Shown here piece by piece: positions 1-12,000 of a DNA stretch of 64,000 bases. The position numbers and the translations under genes are program-made. The notes beneath the pieces are model-generated. The model did no database searches. It was not told the origin of the DNA and saw only the letters and a list, made by a program, of their open reading frames with translations. Location of the stretch: positions 9,587,642 to 9,651,641 of the forward strand of contig OU452229.1 in assembly GCA_911728455.2 (NCBI GenBank), given 5' to 3'. The stretch's first letter is position 1; every line of letters starts with the position of its first letter. Origin of the DNA: Marthasterias glacialis (lineage: Eukaryota > Echinodermata > Asteroidea > Forcipulatida > Asteriidae).

Positions 1-899
1 AGTAACAACTATGTGAGACACAGATGAAAAAGTCAAATAGAAGGCATATTCAAAAGACCAATCTTGTAAGAAATGCCTTTATAAAACAAGAAACTGGACA
101 AGCAGAACTTAAAACAGATCATACAGGACAGAGAACAACACAAGACAAATAAAAAATGCCAAAAACAACCTATAATGAACTGAATGATGTATTGTGGAGG
201 TAAATCATAAGTCAGAAACGAGGGTCGGCAACCAGTCACCAATACAATTGATCTACATACTCCCTCAACCCCATCCCAGCTTCCCAAACCCTTATTTTAT
301 AAAGTGGATGCATAGAAAGGATGTGAAATGAAAGAGCATACATACACAGTTTGACAAGTTTGACAAATATTTTGATTACTCATTTATTAAGAAAACCAAT
401 TCATTAGATTATTTCAGATATTTCCAAATGATTGCATACGTGTTAGTATATATAAACAAAAATGAACAATATTAATGGCATTAGGCAAGAGCACTCAGAT
501 ATAAATCTAGAATCAAATTCAATCAATGCATAAGTTTCAATAAAGAAATATTTTAAACAATATTTTGTAAAGGTCGATCATGGCAGGATGCATTTTTAAA
601 CCCTTCAATAAAAGGTCACTTCCTTTTCCACAGTTGGCAGAGACAATGAAATATTTTTTATTGATATTGATGACTTCTAGTCCAAACTAAAAGTTCTCAT
701 AAAAAACTTACATCCATCGAATAGATCTTTTAGTTTAGTGAAATATTAGATGACCTTTCACCTTTCTAATGCTGTAAATAACACTTAATTTAGGTTATGA
801 GAAATGATGGCAGTTTAGTTGAGTTGTAATATGGAACGGGACAAATTCCATTTACAAAAAATAGTGAAATGAATGCTCTCTTACAAAACCAATGTTGCA

Positions 900-962
900 A
901 CACCCCTATAAAAACAAATTCATGGAAATGACAGATACACCCCTGTAAAAACAAATTCATGG
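900..962 (+). repeat. short tandem duplication, 37-bp period
   Basis: CACCCCTATAAAAACAAATT and CATGG at 901 recurs at 938 with a single change. It lies in the intergenic region left of the CEP70-like gene. Confidence 0.7.
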
Positions 963-1840
963 CAGATACAAAAAGAAAACTAGAACAGTGAAAGCTGCCA
1001 TGGCAAGCTGCGGATCGCCCGATAGAGGAAAGAGGGATGCTAGAAAAAACAATCATTTTGATCAAGTGATGTTTAAAGGGGTAAGGACATTTACAAACAT
1101 GCACTTAACTACTGCCTACTTGGTTTGAAATGTGGCAAAGGGGCTCGGATAGGGGAAGGTTGACTGAGAAAAGAAACTTTTAGGTTAGGAACTAATGATG
1201 GTCAGTACATTATTGCAATAAGGAATTATGACCATTCAAAGTTTCCATTGTTTTAGGTCATTTAACTGGAACCGATGACATACTCATGAGATTTTTCTTT
1301 ACCTCTGAATCTGCATGTCAGTAACAGAATTTGATTAAAGTTTCAAGTCAGTACATCACTGCAATAAGTGTTTTCATTGTTTTAGCTCAGTCAACTGGAA
1401 CTTGTGACATAGTCAAAAGTTTTCTTTTTGTTTGCTTAAAATGTACATGCCTTTTGGGTCGTTGCAAATCATTTCAAATTTACTTCTAAAACATCAACAT
1501 TTAATCTGAAGTTGGCTATTAAAAAGTCCTATGATAATGTAAAAAAAAACGTTAACATTTCTGTAAAAAAAATGGTTGAAAAACACAAAATATGGCTGTC
1601 ACTGTACAATGGTTTCACTTAGGGCTTTTAGGTTCCATAAAACAACTCAAAACATAAATATTGAAGCGGCGATGCTAAAACTTAAACATCTACTGAATGC
1701 GGACGGCCGGACGGACGTGTAGACAGACGGACGGAAATCATCATTACATAGGCTCACTCTGCTTCGCAGCTCGCCAAAAAGTAAATTGTGTAATTTTACA
1801 CAAATTTGTCAATAATTGGTAAATGCTGTAGACTAAAGCC

Positions 1841-1962
1841 CGCTTCATACTTCACGCGAAATGAAGCGAATTTTGGTGATGCAACAAGTCAGTAGGCGCT
1901 GTTGGGCAATTGTGACGCAAGAAAATTCGCTTTGCTTTCGCAATTGGTGTGAAGTATGAACT
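1841..1962. repeat. short inverted-repeat (MITE-like) element
   Basis: The left arm TTCATACTTCACGCGAAATG and the following AAGCGAATTTT mirror the right arm AAAATTCGCTTTGCTTTCGC and GTGTGAAGTATGAA. The arms are about 35 bp, imperfect, with a centre of about 50 bp. There is no coding capacity. Confidence 0.6.
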
Positions 1963-2117
1963 GAGCAAGAATCCAAATTCTGGCCTCTTTCATTTTTTTA
2001 AATTTAACAGTAAATAATTAAACAAATTGCAAATAATTTTGTTTTAAAAAACAGAAATAATAGCAATTGCACAAACATTAACAAACATTTAAGTCTTTAT
2101 ACAGATAACAAATTCAT

Positions 2118-2970
2118 TAAGCAATTTGTAGCATTAACCAGTTGCTCCCGGGAATCTTCCCATTTTTCTTGTCCAGCCTGACAGGGTTATTCTCTCAGAA
2201 CTGTCGGAATCATTTTTCTTTGAGAGTTCTGCTGGCACAAAGAAACCTTGACTTGACAAAGTTGACAAAGTCAAGAGAACAGTGATTCTCTTTATAGCAT
2301 CAGGATTTTTGTTTTCTCTTTCAAGAAAATGTCAAATACAGGATTGTAGCAACTCAATTAAAGTGTACCATGAATTGCAAAAGCTTAGCCATGTGCTACG
2401 GCATAGGATTGGTACTAAACCCAGAACCAAGGCTGGATCCCCAGTTCACCCTGACTTTACCCCAATTGAGCCGAAATACAATGAATGAACAATAGTGGAA
2501 GCCTCTTGATGTCCCATAATCCTCTTCTTGGAACAAAAGGAAAAAGTTCTGGAATCAAGGATTACACAATAACCCCAACAGCATAATGGTCAAAAATCAG
2601 TGAAATATTTAAGACCATGTTTACTTTTTGTATGGGTTAAATGAAGCATTAGATGGTGTGGTTAGGCACACACACCATTGTGAGACATTTATACAATGGA
2701 ACAAAGGCCCCAAAACGTTTTTCTTTGTCAAACACTGTCCCCACAAGGTAATTCAATAGAAAATGGAATAATAGAACAACAATACTGAGTCCCCACAACT
2801 AGGTGTTAAAAAGAACTTAGGTGTGTGCTCTGTGCATGCCCAGTAGTGAAATAACCTGGTGACCTTTGATCCGGTATTCTGAATTTACACAATGGGGTGT
2901 TTAAACATTGCCTGTTGGCTGGCCCAGACAATTTTTGTATGTATACACGACATCCGGCGCCAACTGGTTA
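2118..2970 (-). repeat. dispersed repeat (second copy at 38125-38690)
   Basis: Blocks such as CCTTTTGTTCCAAGAAG, GGTTCTGGGTTTAGTACCA and the GACATCCGGCGCCAACTGGT end occur here in reverse complement and again in direct orientation at 38125-38690. AACCAGTTG occurs at both ends in inverted orientation, which suggests a degraded DNA transposon of about 850 bp. It overlaps the region just downstream of the CEP70-like gene. Confidence 0.5.
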
Positions 2971-2992
2971 AAAAAGCTATCAAAAAGTTGTA

Positions 2993-2998
2993 TTTAAT
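2993..2998 (-). terminator. candidate poly(A) signal of the CEP70-like gene (ATTAAA)
   Basis: ATTAAA on the minus strand, about 70 nt past the stop codon at 3069. It is the only hexamer I saw close to the stop. ATTAAA is the common variant signal, but the composition is AT-rich, so a chance match is possible. Confidence 0.3.
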
Positions 2999-3068
2999 TT
3001 CTTACATAAATTAATACTTATTATGAGTAAGCACAACTGCAAGGGTCTCAAAATCCAAAGGAATTTTG

Positions 3069-6000
3069 TCAAGGAATCAGTAGTTTAAGCGCTCGAACCG
3101 CTGGAATGATTCTCTCCATGGAAACAACTCCTGCAAAATAAAATGTTAAATTTAATTTTAACTAACTTTTATGACACGACAGTGAATCAGAAATATGACT
3201 GACAGTTAAATTGAGCAGATGACAGAGTATGTGTTATTCAGTAATTTGTTTAGGTCTACCAATTCTTGTTGGAATAGTTACAGGTTCATAGATTGCAGTT
3301 GGTTTATTCACATATGTTGAAAAATGTGTTTCCGTTGAATATGGTTTGCAGTATACATGTAAATACTATTTGTGGTCAGTGCATATCTGCAGCACACACT
3401 AAAGTATTTGCTACTTCTGGCTCCACAGCTTGCGTGTGTAATTTACCAAAATTCACTCATTTTTCGTTTCATCGTTCAAAGACATTTCTTATTACATAAA
3501 CTGATCAGTTTGATGAGACCTTACTAAGTCTTTGATAAATATATATGAAAGGCATGTCCGAAGATTAATTATTTCGCACATAATCTTCATACAATGTAGA
3601 AAAAATAGCTTGATGCATTTCTTATGGGCTTCTAGCTGGTAATCATTGGAACCTGGGCCCAATTTCATTATTGCGCTTATGCCCTGCTGTTGCCCATAGA
3701 AATACACACATTAAAGCGAGTTGTAAGTGCAGAATCTTTGGTAAGTAGCACCATGAACTTGGGCCCAGTTTGTGTGGAGTGAGTGTGGCTAACAGTGGAA
3801 TTACGTCTCACACTTAACGAACAGGATACCTACCAATTCTGTACTTTGTATCAAATGAGCAATTTAACTTGCTACTGGAATACCGATGCTTACCTAGAAT
3901 GTCCATTAGCTCTTTAACCATGTCATCAAAAACAGGAAAAAACTTCCGATAATGGTGCATTCTGGAGATGACCCTGGTTACATAAAAATAAAAACGGGAT
4001 TGTTTTAACTCCAATATCCACTTTTTTTTGACAAGTACTGTGCAGCTGGAGCGACTAGTTCTGACCAAGGGGAAAAATGAAACTCAAGGATGCCCAACAT
4101 TTCTTGGATGGTTATGTCTGCAACTGACAATATGTGGAATTATATTTTCCAGTTTGTTGGCTTTTGTAGCCCCAAAGGATGACAAAATCGTGTGTTTACG
4201 TGAGAACGTTTTATGTGGTTTAATTGATAATAATGCAGTTTGTGATGATTTCATGGTGTGAAACAATCACTGATTTCAACTGCCTGTCACATATTGGGTT
4301 AAGGTTTTGATAGACTTTGGTGGTCAATCAAAAAATATATTTGTTATTTTATACTGAGCTTCACGACTACTTGTTCACATTCTATAACAACAACAATATT
4401 GAAGGTTACTGAAACAACAAATTAAATCAAATCATAAATTCTGAATCGTTTGTCAGGCAAATCTTCCAAAAGTAGGAATCAATGTTTTCTGACATAAAAC
4501 ACAACTTCTGCATGTGATTTTTTATGTACCTGTCAAGTCGTTCCTGTTGTAGAAGTTGGCCAAGAAGATGAGCCGTTGATCCAGAGTACAACTCACAAAG
4601 CTGCTTAGTTGCGGTCACGACAGAGCCTGTAGAGGCTTCCTCCTCTGTAAAACAAAAATGGAGAGGTGATTAAAAACAAATTGCCACAAGCTTCGCTTAC
4701 AAAACCCTATAGTAGTTTTTGACAGTGAGAGAATCTCCTGTTTGTTTTATCCTATCTCTAACTGGCTTTTTATTTAGACCCTTCCTGACTTCAAAAGGAA
4801 AGATTGTCAAAAATTGGGGGAAGACTAAATTAATTCCCATCCTCTAGTTTAAAAAAATAAAAAATCAAATCAAATAAAACACACCTTATATCAAACCTGT
4901 TAAAATTTCATCAAATTAAGTGCGTGGCCATATTTTTTAAGGTGAAAAAAAAAAGAACTACAAAAATACAACATACAAAATACGCACACACTGTACAAAA
5001 GAATATGAAACAGATTGTTTTTTGTCTGAAACAGAATTCATGATTTTTTGAAACAGAAAATCATTGGCACTTAACACAGTTTTAACGTCTCTCTGGACCT
5101 CATGAAAGCTTCAGACTAGTAGAAACGTTATCAACACAAACCTCAAAATATGTAACACTTAATAAAACCCAGTGCTTAGAGCTATATATTATAAAAATGA
5201 CTGGTACTTAGGGCCTCCGGAACACTGTTGGCTTGGGCCAACAGAACACAGGTGTCTAGGGCCTACAGAACACTGGTGCCTAGGGCCTATAAAACAGTAA
5301 TATCTTGGGCTGATGTAACAATGGTGCCTAGCACCTACAGAACACTGGTGCCTAGGGCCTATAAAACAGTAATATCTTGGGCTGATGTAACAATGGTGCC
5401 TAGCGCCTACAGAACACTGGTGCCTAGGGCCTATGGAACATTGATGCCTGGGGCCTAGGAAACACTTAATCTGACCCTGGCCCTAACTACTTCTGCCCTG
5501 AATTTACTGACTCTCTTATGTTTGGTTTTCTAATTTTGGTTTGGTTTTCTACTTTTTATTGTACTTCGGCCTATGAGCAACATTGTTTTCAGTATTTGGC
5601 GCCTTATAAATATTTTGATTATTATTAGTATTATTATGTAAAAGTCATTTGTGACGTCCACTGGGTATTTCAAGCCTTGTGGTATCAAAATATTGTCATA
5701 AATAACTCTGTCCTTTGAGAGACACAAGATTTTTACTCGAACATACCAAGGCCAAGGATGTCTTTTAAAGAGTGAAGGATGTTTTGCATCTCTCCGACAC
5801 GCACGTACAGCTCGTTCATCCGCGTGTAAACACCGCCCTCTGTTGGTACATCAAACAACCTCTGGAAGTGGGCGACCATTTTGCTATGCTCCGTGTTTGA
5901 TGATGGACCATCTGCCGGCAGTTCCTAGAGTCAATTGTCAAAGTTGTGTTAATGTCCAAGACAGGTAGAAAATAAAAACAGCATCACCATTTTGGGGGTT

Positions 6001-9000
6001 CAACTTTGCATGCAGAATGTCACATGTTGGAATAGTACACAAATAACGAATGTTCACGAGTGCAATGCTGAGAGTATTTTCATAAGTTGAAAGATGGAAT
6101 GAATATTCAATCTTTCAACGAATGCAAATATTCTCTCCGTTGCAACAATGCAAAACATTCATTGTTTGTTTTACATAACATCCAAGTAGATCTTTGTCAT
6201 TTTTAGGAAAAACTATCAACAAAATGTACAAGATTGTGTTCTGGTATCCAGGCAATGAGGACAATTTGTACTGCTGTGTATAATGCGATAGGTGTGGTGT
6301 ACTGTGCAATAGTAAAAAAGGATGGGATGAAAATGCATATTGAATAGTACCAAAATGCACAGTTTATGACATAGACCATGAACTAGGTTGAATAATGAAT
6401 GCCGCTTGATCGACAATGCTCTAATCAAATGACAAGGACTTTCTTAGGTGTCATATAATGCTTTTTCATAAATTATCATAGTCATAAATTATCAAACTCT
6501 AAAATCCTGGATTCATGAGTAACATCAACTTCAAATCACTAACCCTATTCTGAGTGTCGGCCAATAAATGAACCCAACTTTCTAATGTTGGTATAACATG
6601 GCGATAGGACCGCTGACACCATGTGCTGTGCTTGGCATCTCGGTGCCTATGACCATGATGATTGTTTCGTTTTTCGTTGCCATGACGATGAGAGATATTC
6701 TTAACAGGCAAGTTAAGGCTGGCACCGACTTCCACCAAATCGAGCACCTGTGTGGCGAACTAAACAGACAATTGCTATTTAACATAACTGAATATCAATC
6801 TAAAACAGGAAACAATCGATCCATTAAGCTCCTGCCATTAAAGTGTTGACCAATCAAAAGACAACAAACATGGGCCCAAAGTCTGACACATTAACAAAAT
6901 GTAAACAATTTTTTAACATTTTGATTGCAGCATCATGTCTTTGTGTGTAGTGCTGAGCAGAGCAACACCCATGTGTTGCTGGCACTACCACTGTGGGCGC
7001 CTTTGATAGACAGTAGCTATGGTTGGTTAGGGCTTAATGGATCAGTCTATTCTCATCAATAGACCTTTTGCACATGACGCCATTTGAGTAGGCGCCCTCG
7101 CATAGAGGTCAAAAGGAGGCTGTTCATTGGCCAATCCTGTGCGCCACGCTTAAGGAAATGTATGCTTCCATTGTTTCATCATCAATTTACCTCTAAGATA
7201 GCGGCTGGATGACGTCATTACATAAGGTCTATTCCAGAGTAATAATATTAATTCTTATAAAACATTCATGTAAATTAGCATCCCATCAGAGACCCCAGTG
7301 TGTCTAACTGGCATACAAGACCAACACAAAGTTAATTAATTAGACAGCAATACAGTACAGTATAAGAAAGCTTTCCTGCATCTCTATGGAGACTGCATTG
7401 TGTACCATAAAGCTTGACAAAAGTTTGCCAAAAAGGAGAGGGGAAGTGATTAATTTTCAAAGATGGCTGTCAGCATTTAGTAATCACAAGGCGCACATGA
7501 TGTAAATATGAGGTTCATGTTGAATGAACATTCAAACATGCAAACATTGTTATCCCACCACCCACCCTCAATCAAGCTTCTTTTACAAAGGTGAAGTTGA
7601 TCTTGCAAACTAAACCGACGCTTTTGTTCCATTACTAATGGAAAAGTTTGAGAAACTGTACATTGCGAGGGATGACTTTGTATTCCCTATAATGCACTAA
7701 AGTGTGATCTTTAGGGCTAACTCTTTGCTGTGCTACTGTGACTTGCACAAATTGAACCCTCAACTTTCCACATACTTGCTCCATATCTTGATATTGCTGC
7801 ATTGAGACCCTCTCTAAGATGTCTGGCTTAGGGACGGGGGCTTCTCCCCTGCGTCTTGAGAGTCTCGTCTCCTTATGTCTTGATGTGGGTCTATAAAGAA
7901 AATATTTAAAAAATGACCTTTTAAGGAAAATAATGACATCTTTAGGGTTGAAGATATTTAAATTCTAAGCTTAGCACATGTACAAACTCTACAAAAAACT
8001 GCAACTGCCTAGCAAACATAAATCTTCCATGATGTTTTGGGGATTGGGTGTTTTTTAACAAAAATCAGCAGAGAAGTTGTGCGTGTATGTCTGTACATAC
8101 TATCTTTACCTCACACTAAGCTGATTTAGAATCTGGATGACTTCTTCCGTCTTACTAGCTATCTGATCGACATGCTGACGACTCTTTGAAGAGCTGTTTA
8201 ATAAAATCATCAGATCTGTCATTCAATTTATTCAACATGTCGTTACTTCAGTGTGAGGTGGGTAGGAGTTAACTAATGTACTTCACCTCATCTACAGGGT
8301 TGATTTGATAACTAAAAACCCTGATGCATATTAAAGGATGACTGACAGACTGTTGTCATGATCATAGCAGGTCCGTGGCTGTAAATGGAACTATGAACTC
8401 TCACCCAGTTACTGCATGCGTACTGACTGTCAAATCACAATTGGCAGCTTCATTATTATATTGTGATGTGACGGCCAGTGTGCGTGTGCAGTGACTGAGT
8501 GAGAGTTCATATTTCCATGTACAGCCATAGGCCTGCTATGATCATGACCAGAGTCACCCTTTCAAGCTTGTTAACAACATTGGTAATTGTTAAAGACTAG
8601 TATCCTCACTTTATATGACCCAACATATACATGAAAAAAAAAACTTGTGAAAATTTCAGCTGAATCGGTCATCTGAGGAACAAGAAAATAGCGAAAACAC
8701 TGTTTTTATACATCAGTTTTTGGAGTCGCAAGATCAAAATTAATTGTTTTACTTATTTCTCAAAAACTATAGCATTTCAAGCAGTAGTTTTTCACCAGGA
8801 CCATCTTTTTACCATCTAAGTCATGTGCACAGCTGTAAACATTTATATTTTCCATCTTACTAAGGTTGTACACACCCTTTTAACACATTGTTTGCATCGA
8901 TGAAAATAACTGATATTTTGATAGTTAACAAGCACCTTTCATTCTGTACATTAGGACGAAAGATCTAGATGCAGCTTTTTTAATTTCATTCACCAAAATA

Positions 9001-12000
9001 GTTGATGATTTGAAAGGGAGATTGCAAACAGACAAAAACACAGTCTGCTTTATACATTAATGTGAGTATTTTGGAATGTCAATCCATCACGCACTGGTAT
9101 TGTTTGCTCGTGAAGAATTTTGATTACTGGTACCTGGAATCTATACCTCACGCACCAACATGATTGCACATTTATAAAACCAGGTCAATTGTAGTCAGGG
9201 AATATGACATAAGATGGCAATCTTGTTAATTATGGTTGCTTGACTTGTTGGTATAGATCTTTATCATGCTGCCACCATCTTGGTCATGTTCTCTGTATCC
9301 TATAACAGTAATAGATGCTCATATTCATTGTACTACCGGTAAAAGGAACCAGACTATTTGCCCTTCCAGCCTCGTTTTGGTTACATTGGTTTAAATGGGA
9401 GAAAATCAAGATGGCCGCACCATAATAAAAGTCTATTGTGAAGCAAGAAGGGCAACCACGTTGGTGGAATGAGTTGTGCGCCGCCAAAGTTAGCAACAGA
9501 CGTCAAACGTATTTATGAGGTGTTCATGGGTGCTTTAAAAATGGCTATACATTTTCAGATGGCAGAAAGGTAGGTAGACAGTATTGTTTGTTTTGACAAA
9601 AATAATTAAATAATTAAAATATATTTCTCAATGGTGGGTAATTAAAGTTGTTGGGGTGGAGAATCTTGTTGGCTTGTATAGGAAAGTAGGAACAATGAAA
9701 TTGAAAATGTAAATACAGGATTGGTGTTCATCCAAACAATTTTTCATCAGTATTGGTCTGAAAGCTTACTGATTATGAAGTTCATACAAGTAGCAATCTT
9801 CCATAGAAATAATTCTGTCTGAAATACTGTCAAAGTCGAGAAAAAAAAGAATTTGTAAAACCCAATTTTAATTTCTGTTGTAACAATCGAAATCAAGATC
9901 AATGTGTTTACATGCTGAAAAGTGTGCAGGGTTTTTCATATTTTCTCCTGACTCGGACGACAGATTGAGCCAAAATTATCCCAAGGTTTATTTTGTCATG
10001 TTGGCTATATATGGAATCACACAAAGTTAGAACACTGCACTATCGGCTTTACCAGTCCTACATTTTACCTTGAAAGAAAACGACATGACTTTGGGTCTCT
10101 ATATTGACAACAGTCATCAATCATGTCAGTTTTGCACTCACTTAATCGGTTCCTCTGAGTTCGAACATTACATAAATGTTTGCTATTTGCTCATGCAAGC
10201 AGATCGCAGCCCTAGACACAGGGTCCAATTTCATAGAGCTGCTTAGCACAAAGTGCTGATTACCAATTTTGTCGGCTAATCAAATATAAGCAGAGGACCA
10301 ATCATACACAATTATACCATAGAGACTCTATGATTATATGCTAAGCTATTTTGGCGGGTACCATGTTCCTGCCAAGCAGCTTTATGAAGTTGGGCCCTGG
10401 TTGGAGCATCGGGTATTTGACAATCAAGCAGTCTCTAGGTTGAAAATGTTGAGCTGTTCCTCACCTGGCAAGCAATGGGTTCGATTTCAAGACACGAAGA
10501 TCGCTGGACACAGATTCCGTGATTTCGTGCAGCTGCTGCAGCACTACAGAAAGCTCCCTCTGAGAAAAAATTCAACAACCATCAAACAACTGTGTTCCCC
10601 ACTCCTTCCTCTCTCTCACCTCCCAGCTTACTACTTTTGATTTATTTATTTACATAAATTTACTGATTATAGAAAAGGGAAGGGAAATTGTTACTGAAAA
10701 TGATCTTTTAAAGCCTTGTTTTGAGAAGGGGTTCGATTAGGAGGAAGCTAGGGGACAGGGTCGAAGGATTGAGATCCCCAGCCCTCCCAACCCCTTTTTT
10801 GGGTGCCTCACTGAAGTGAGAAGTATCACAACAATGGTCTGAAAAAAATACAATGGGTTTGTTCGCTCAAAGTATTATAAACACTTTGTAAAAATATAGC
10901 CCTACTAGGTAAATGGGTTTTTGACAAACTGGGCTAAAACCTCCAGTTAGGCTGAAAGTAACTAATTGGGTTATGTAAACATGGCTGTGAAACTTTCACT
11001 GTCAGCACAAAAAAAATCAGTCTGACATTCTTAGTTGAATAAATTATTTAGAGTGTATCACTTAGCAGTCAATCATTGTACTATTGTTAGCAAAGAACCT
11101 TTACCTCAACATTGTGACTACTGTACGCCATCTCTATTGGAAATCCTTAACTCAGTTGAAAAAAATATAACCTAGATAAAAGACAAAACAAAGAAAATTG
11201 AGTTTAGTAACATTGCATAGAATTTAGAATTAGCAGAATCATTCATTACATGATTCAAGCAGAGATTAGAAAGTTTGAATGGAAAATGCTTTTTGTGTTC
11301 TTTTGATTTTGATAATTTAATCATATCTATAAAATCTATAATATTATATGCACTTTTTCAAGCCAGGTAGGCCTCTCAAAGTTCCGTATATTATGACCCT
11401 ATTTGGCCCTCTAAACATTCCTGAAGCCATCTCAACTCTTTAGGAGTATGCAGCACCAGCGGCCAAATGGATCAACAATATCTACCCTCGCAGGTACATG
11501 TACATGTACCCATTTACTTTTGGGAGATGAGAAGCAGTTATAGTTTGTCTTGTCTCTCTCAAGGACACAAATGTCACAACCGGGATTCGAACCCACACGC
11601 CAATGACTCAGTCACAAGAACTTGAGTTTAATGCAAGAGGCTGCTCTGCCAAGATGCTGCACAAAATGCATCAACAACAGAGGTAGACTCAATACCAGGG
11701 TTTGCCTGTTCTTCTTCCTTAATACAGTGCAGCCATCAATGAACGAGGATATTTAACACACTGTGAAGATAATTAGTAAAGTGTCTCGCTCAAGGAAACA
11801 AGTGCCACAACCGGTACTCAAACCCCACTCTAGTGACTTAGCCATCAAAACTTGAGTTCGATGTTCTAAACCATGTTAAGCTTTTTCAGAACAGGACTAG
11901 TTTGCTTGTTGTTTTAACCATGGAGGTAAAAAAAATTTTTTTTTAATAAAAACCTCAAAAAATTTCAACTGAACTCGTCTGCCAGCCCATACCCTTTTCA

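Larger units (their letters stand above)
1..2117. other. intergenic DNA without recognised gene, left edge
   Basis: AT-rich, with a short duplication at 900-962, an imperfect duplication of a GTCAGTACAT..GCAATAAG segment (1201-1290 against 1349-1415), GGACGGACG-type simple sequence near 1700-1732, and a MITE-like element at 1841-1962. ORFs are under 110 codons and lack splice or family support. Confidence 0.6.
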
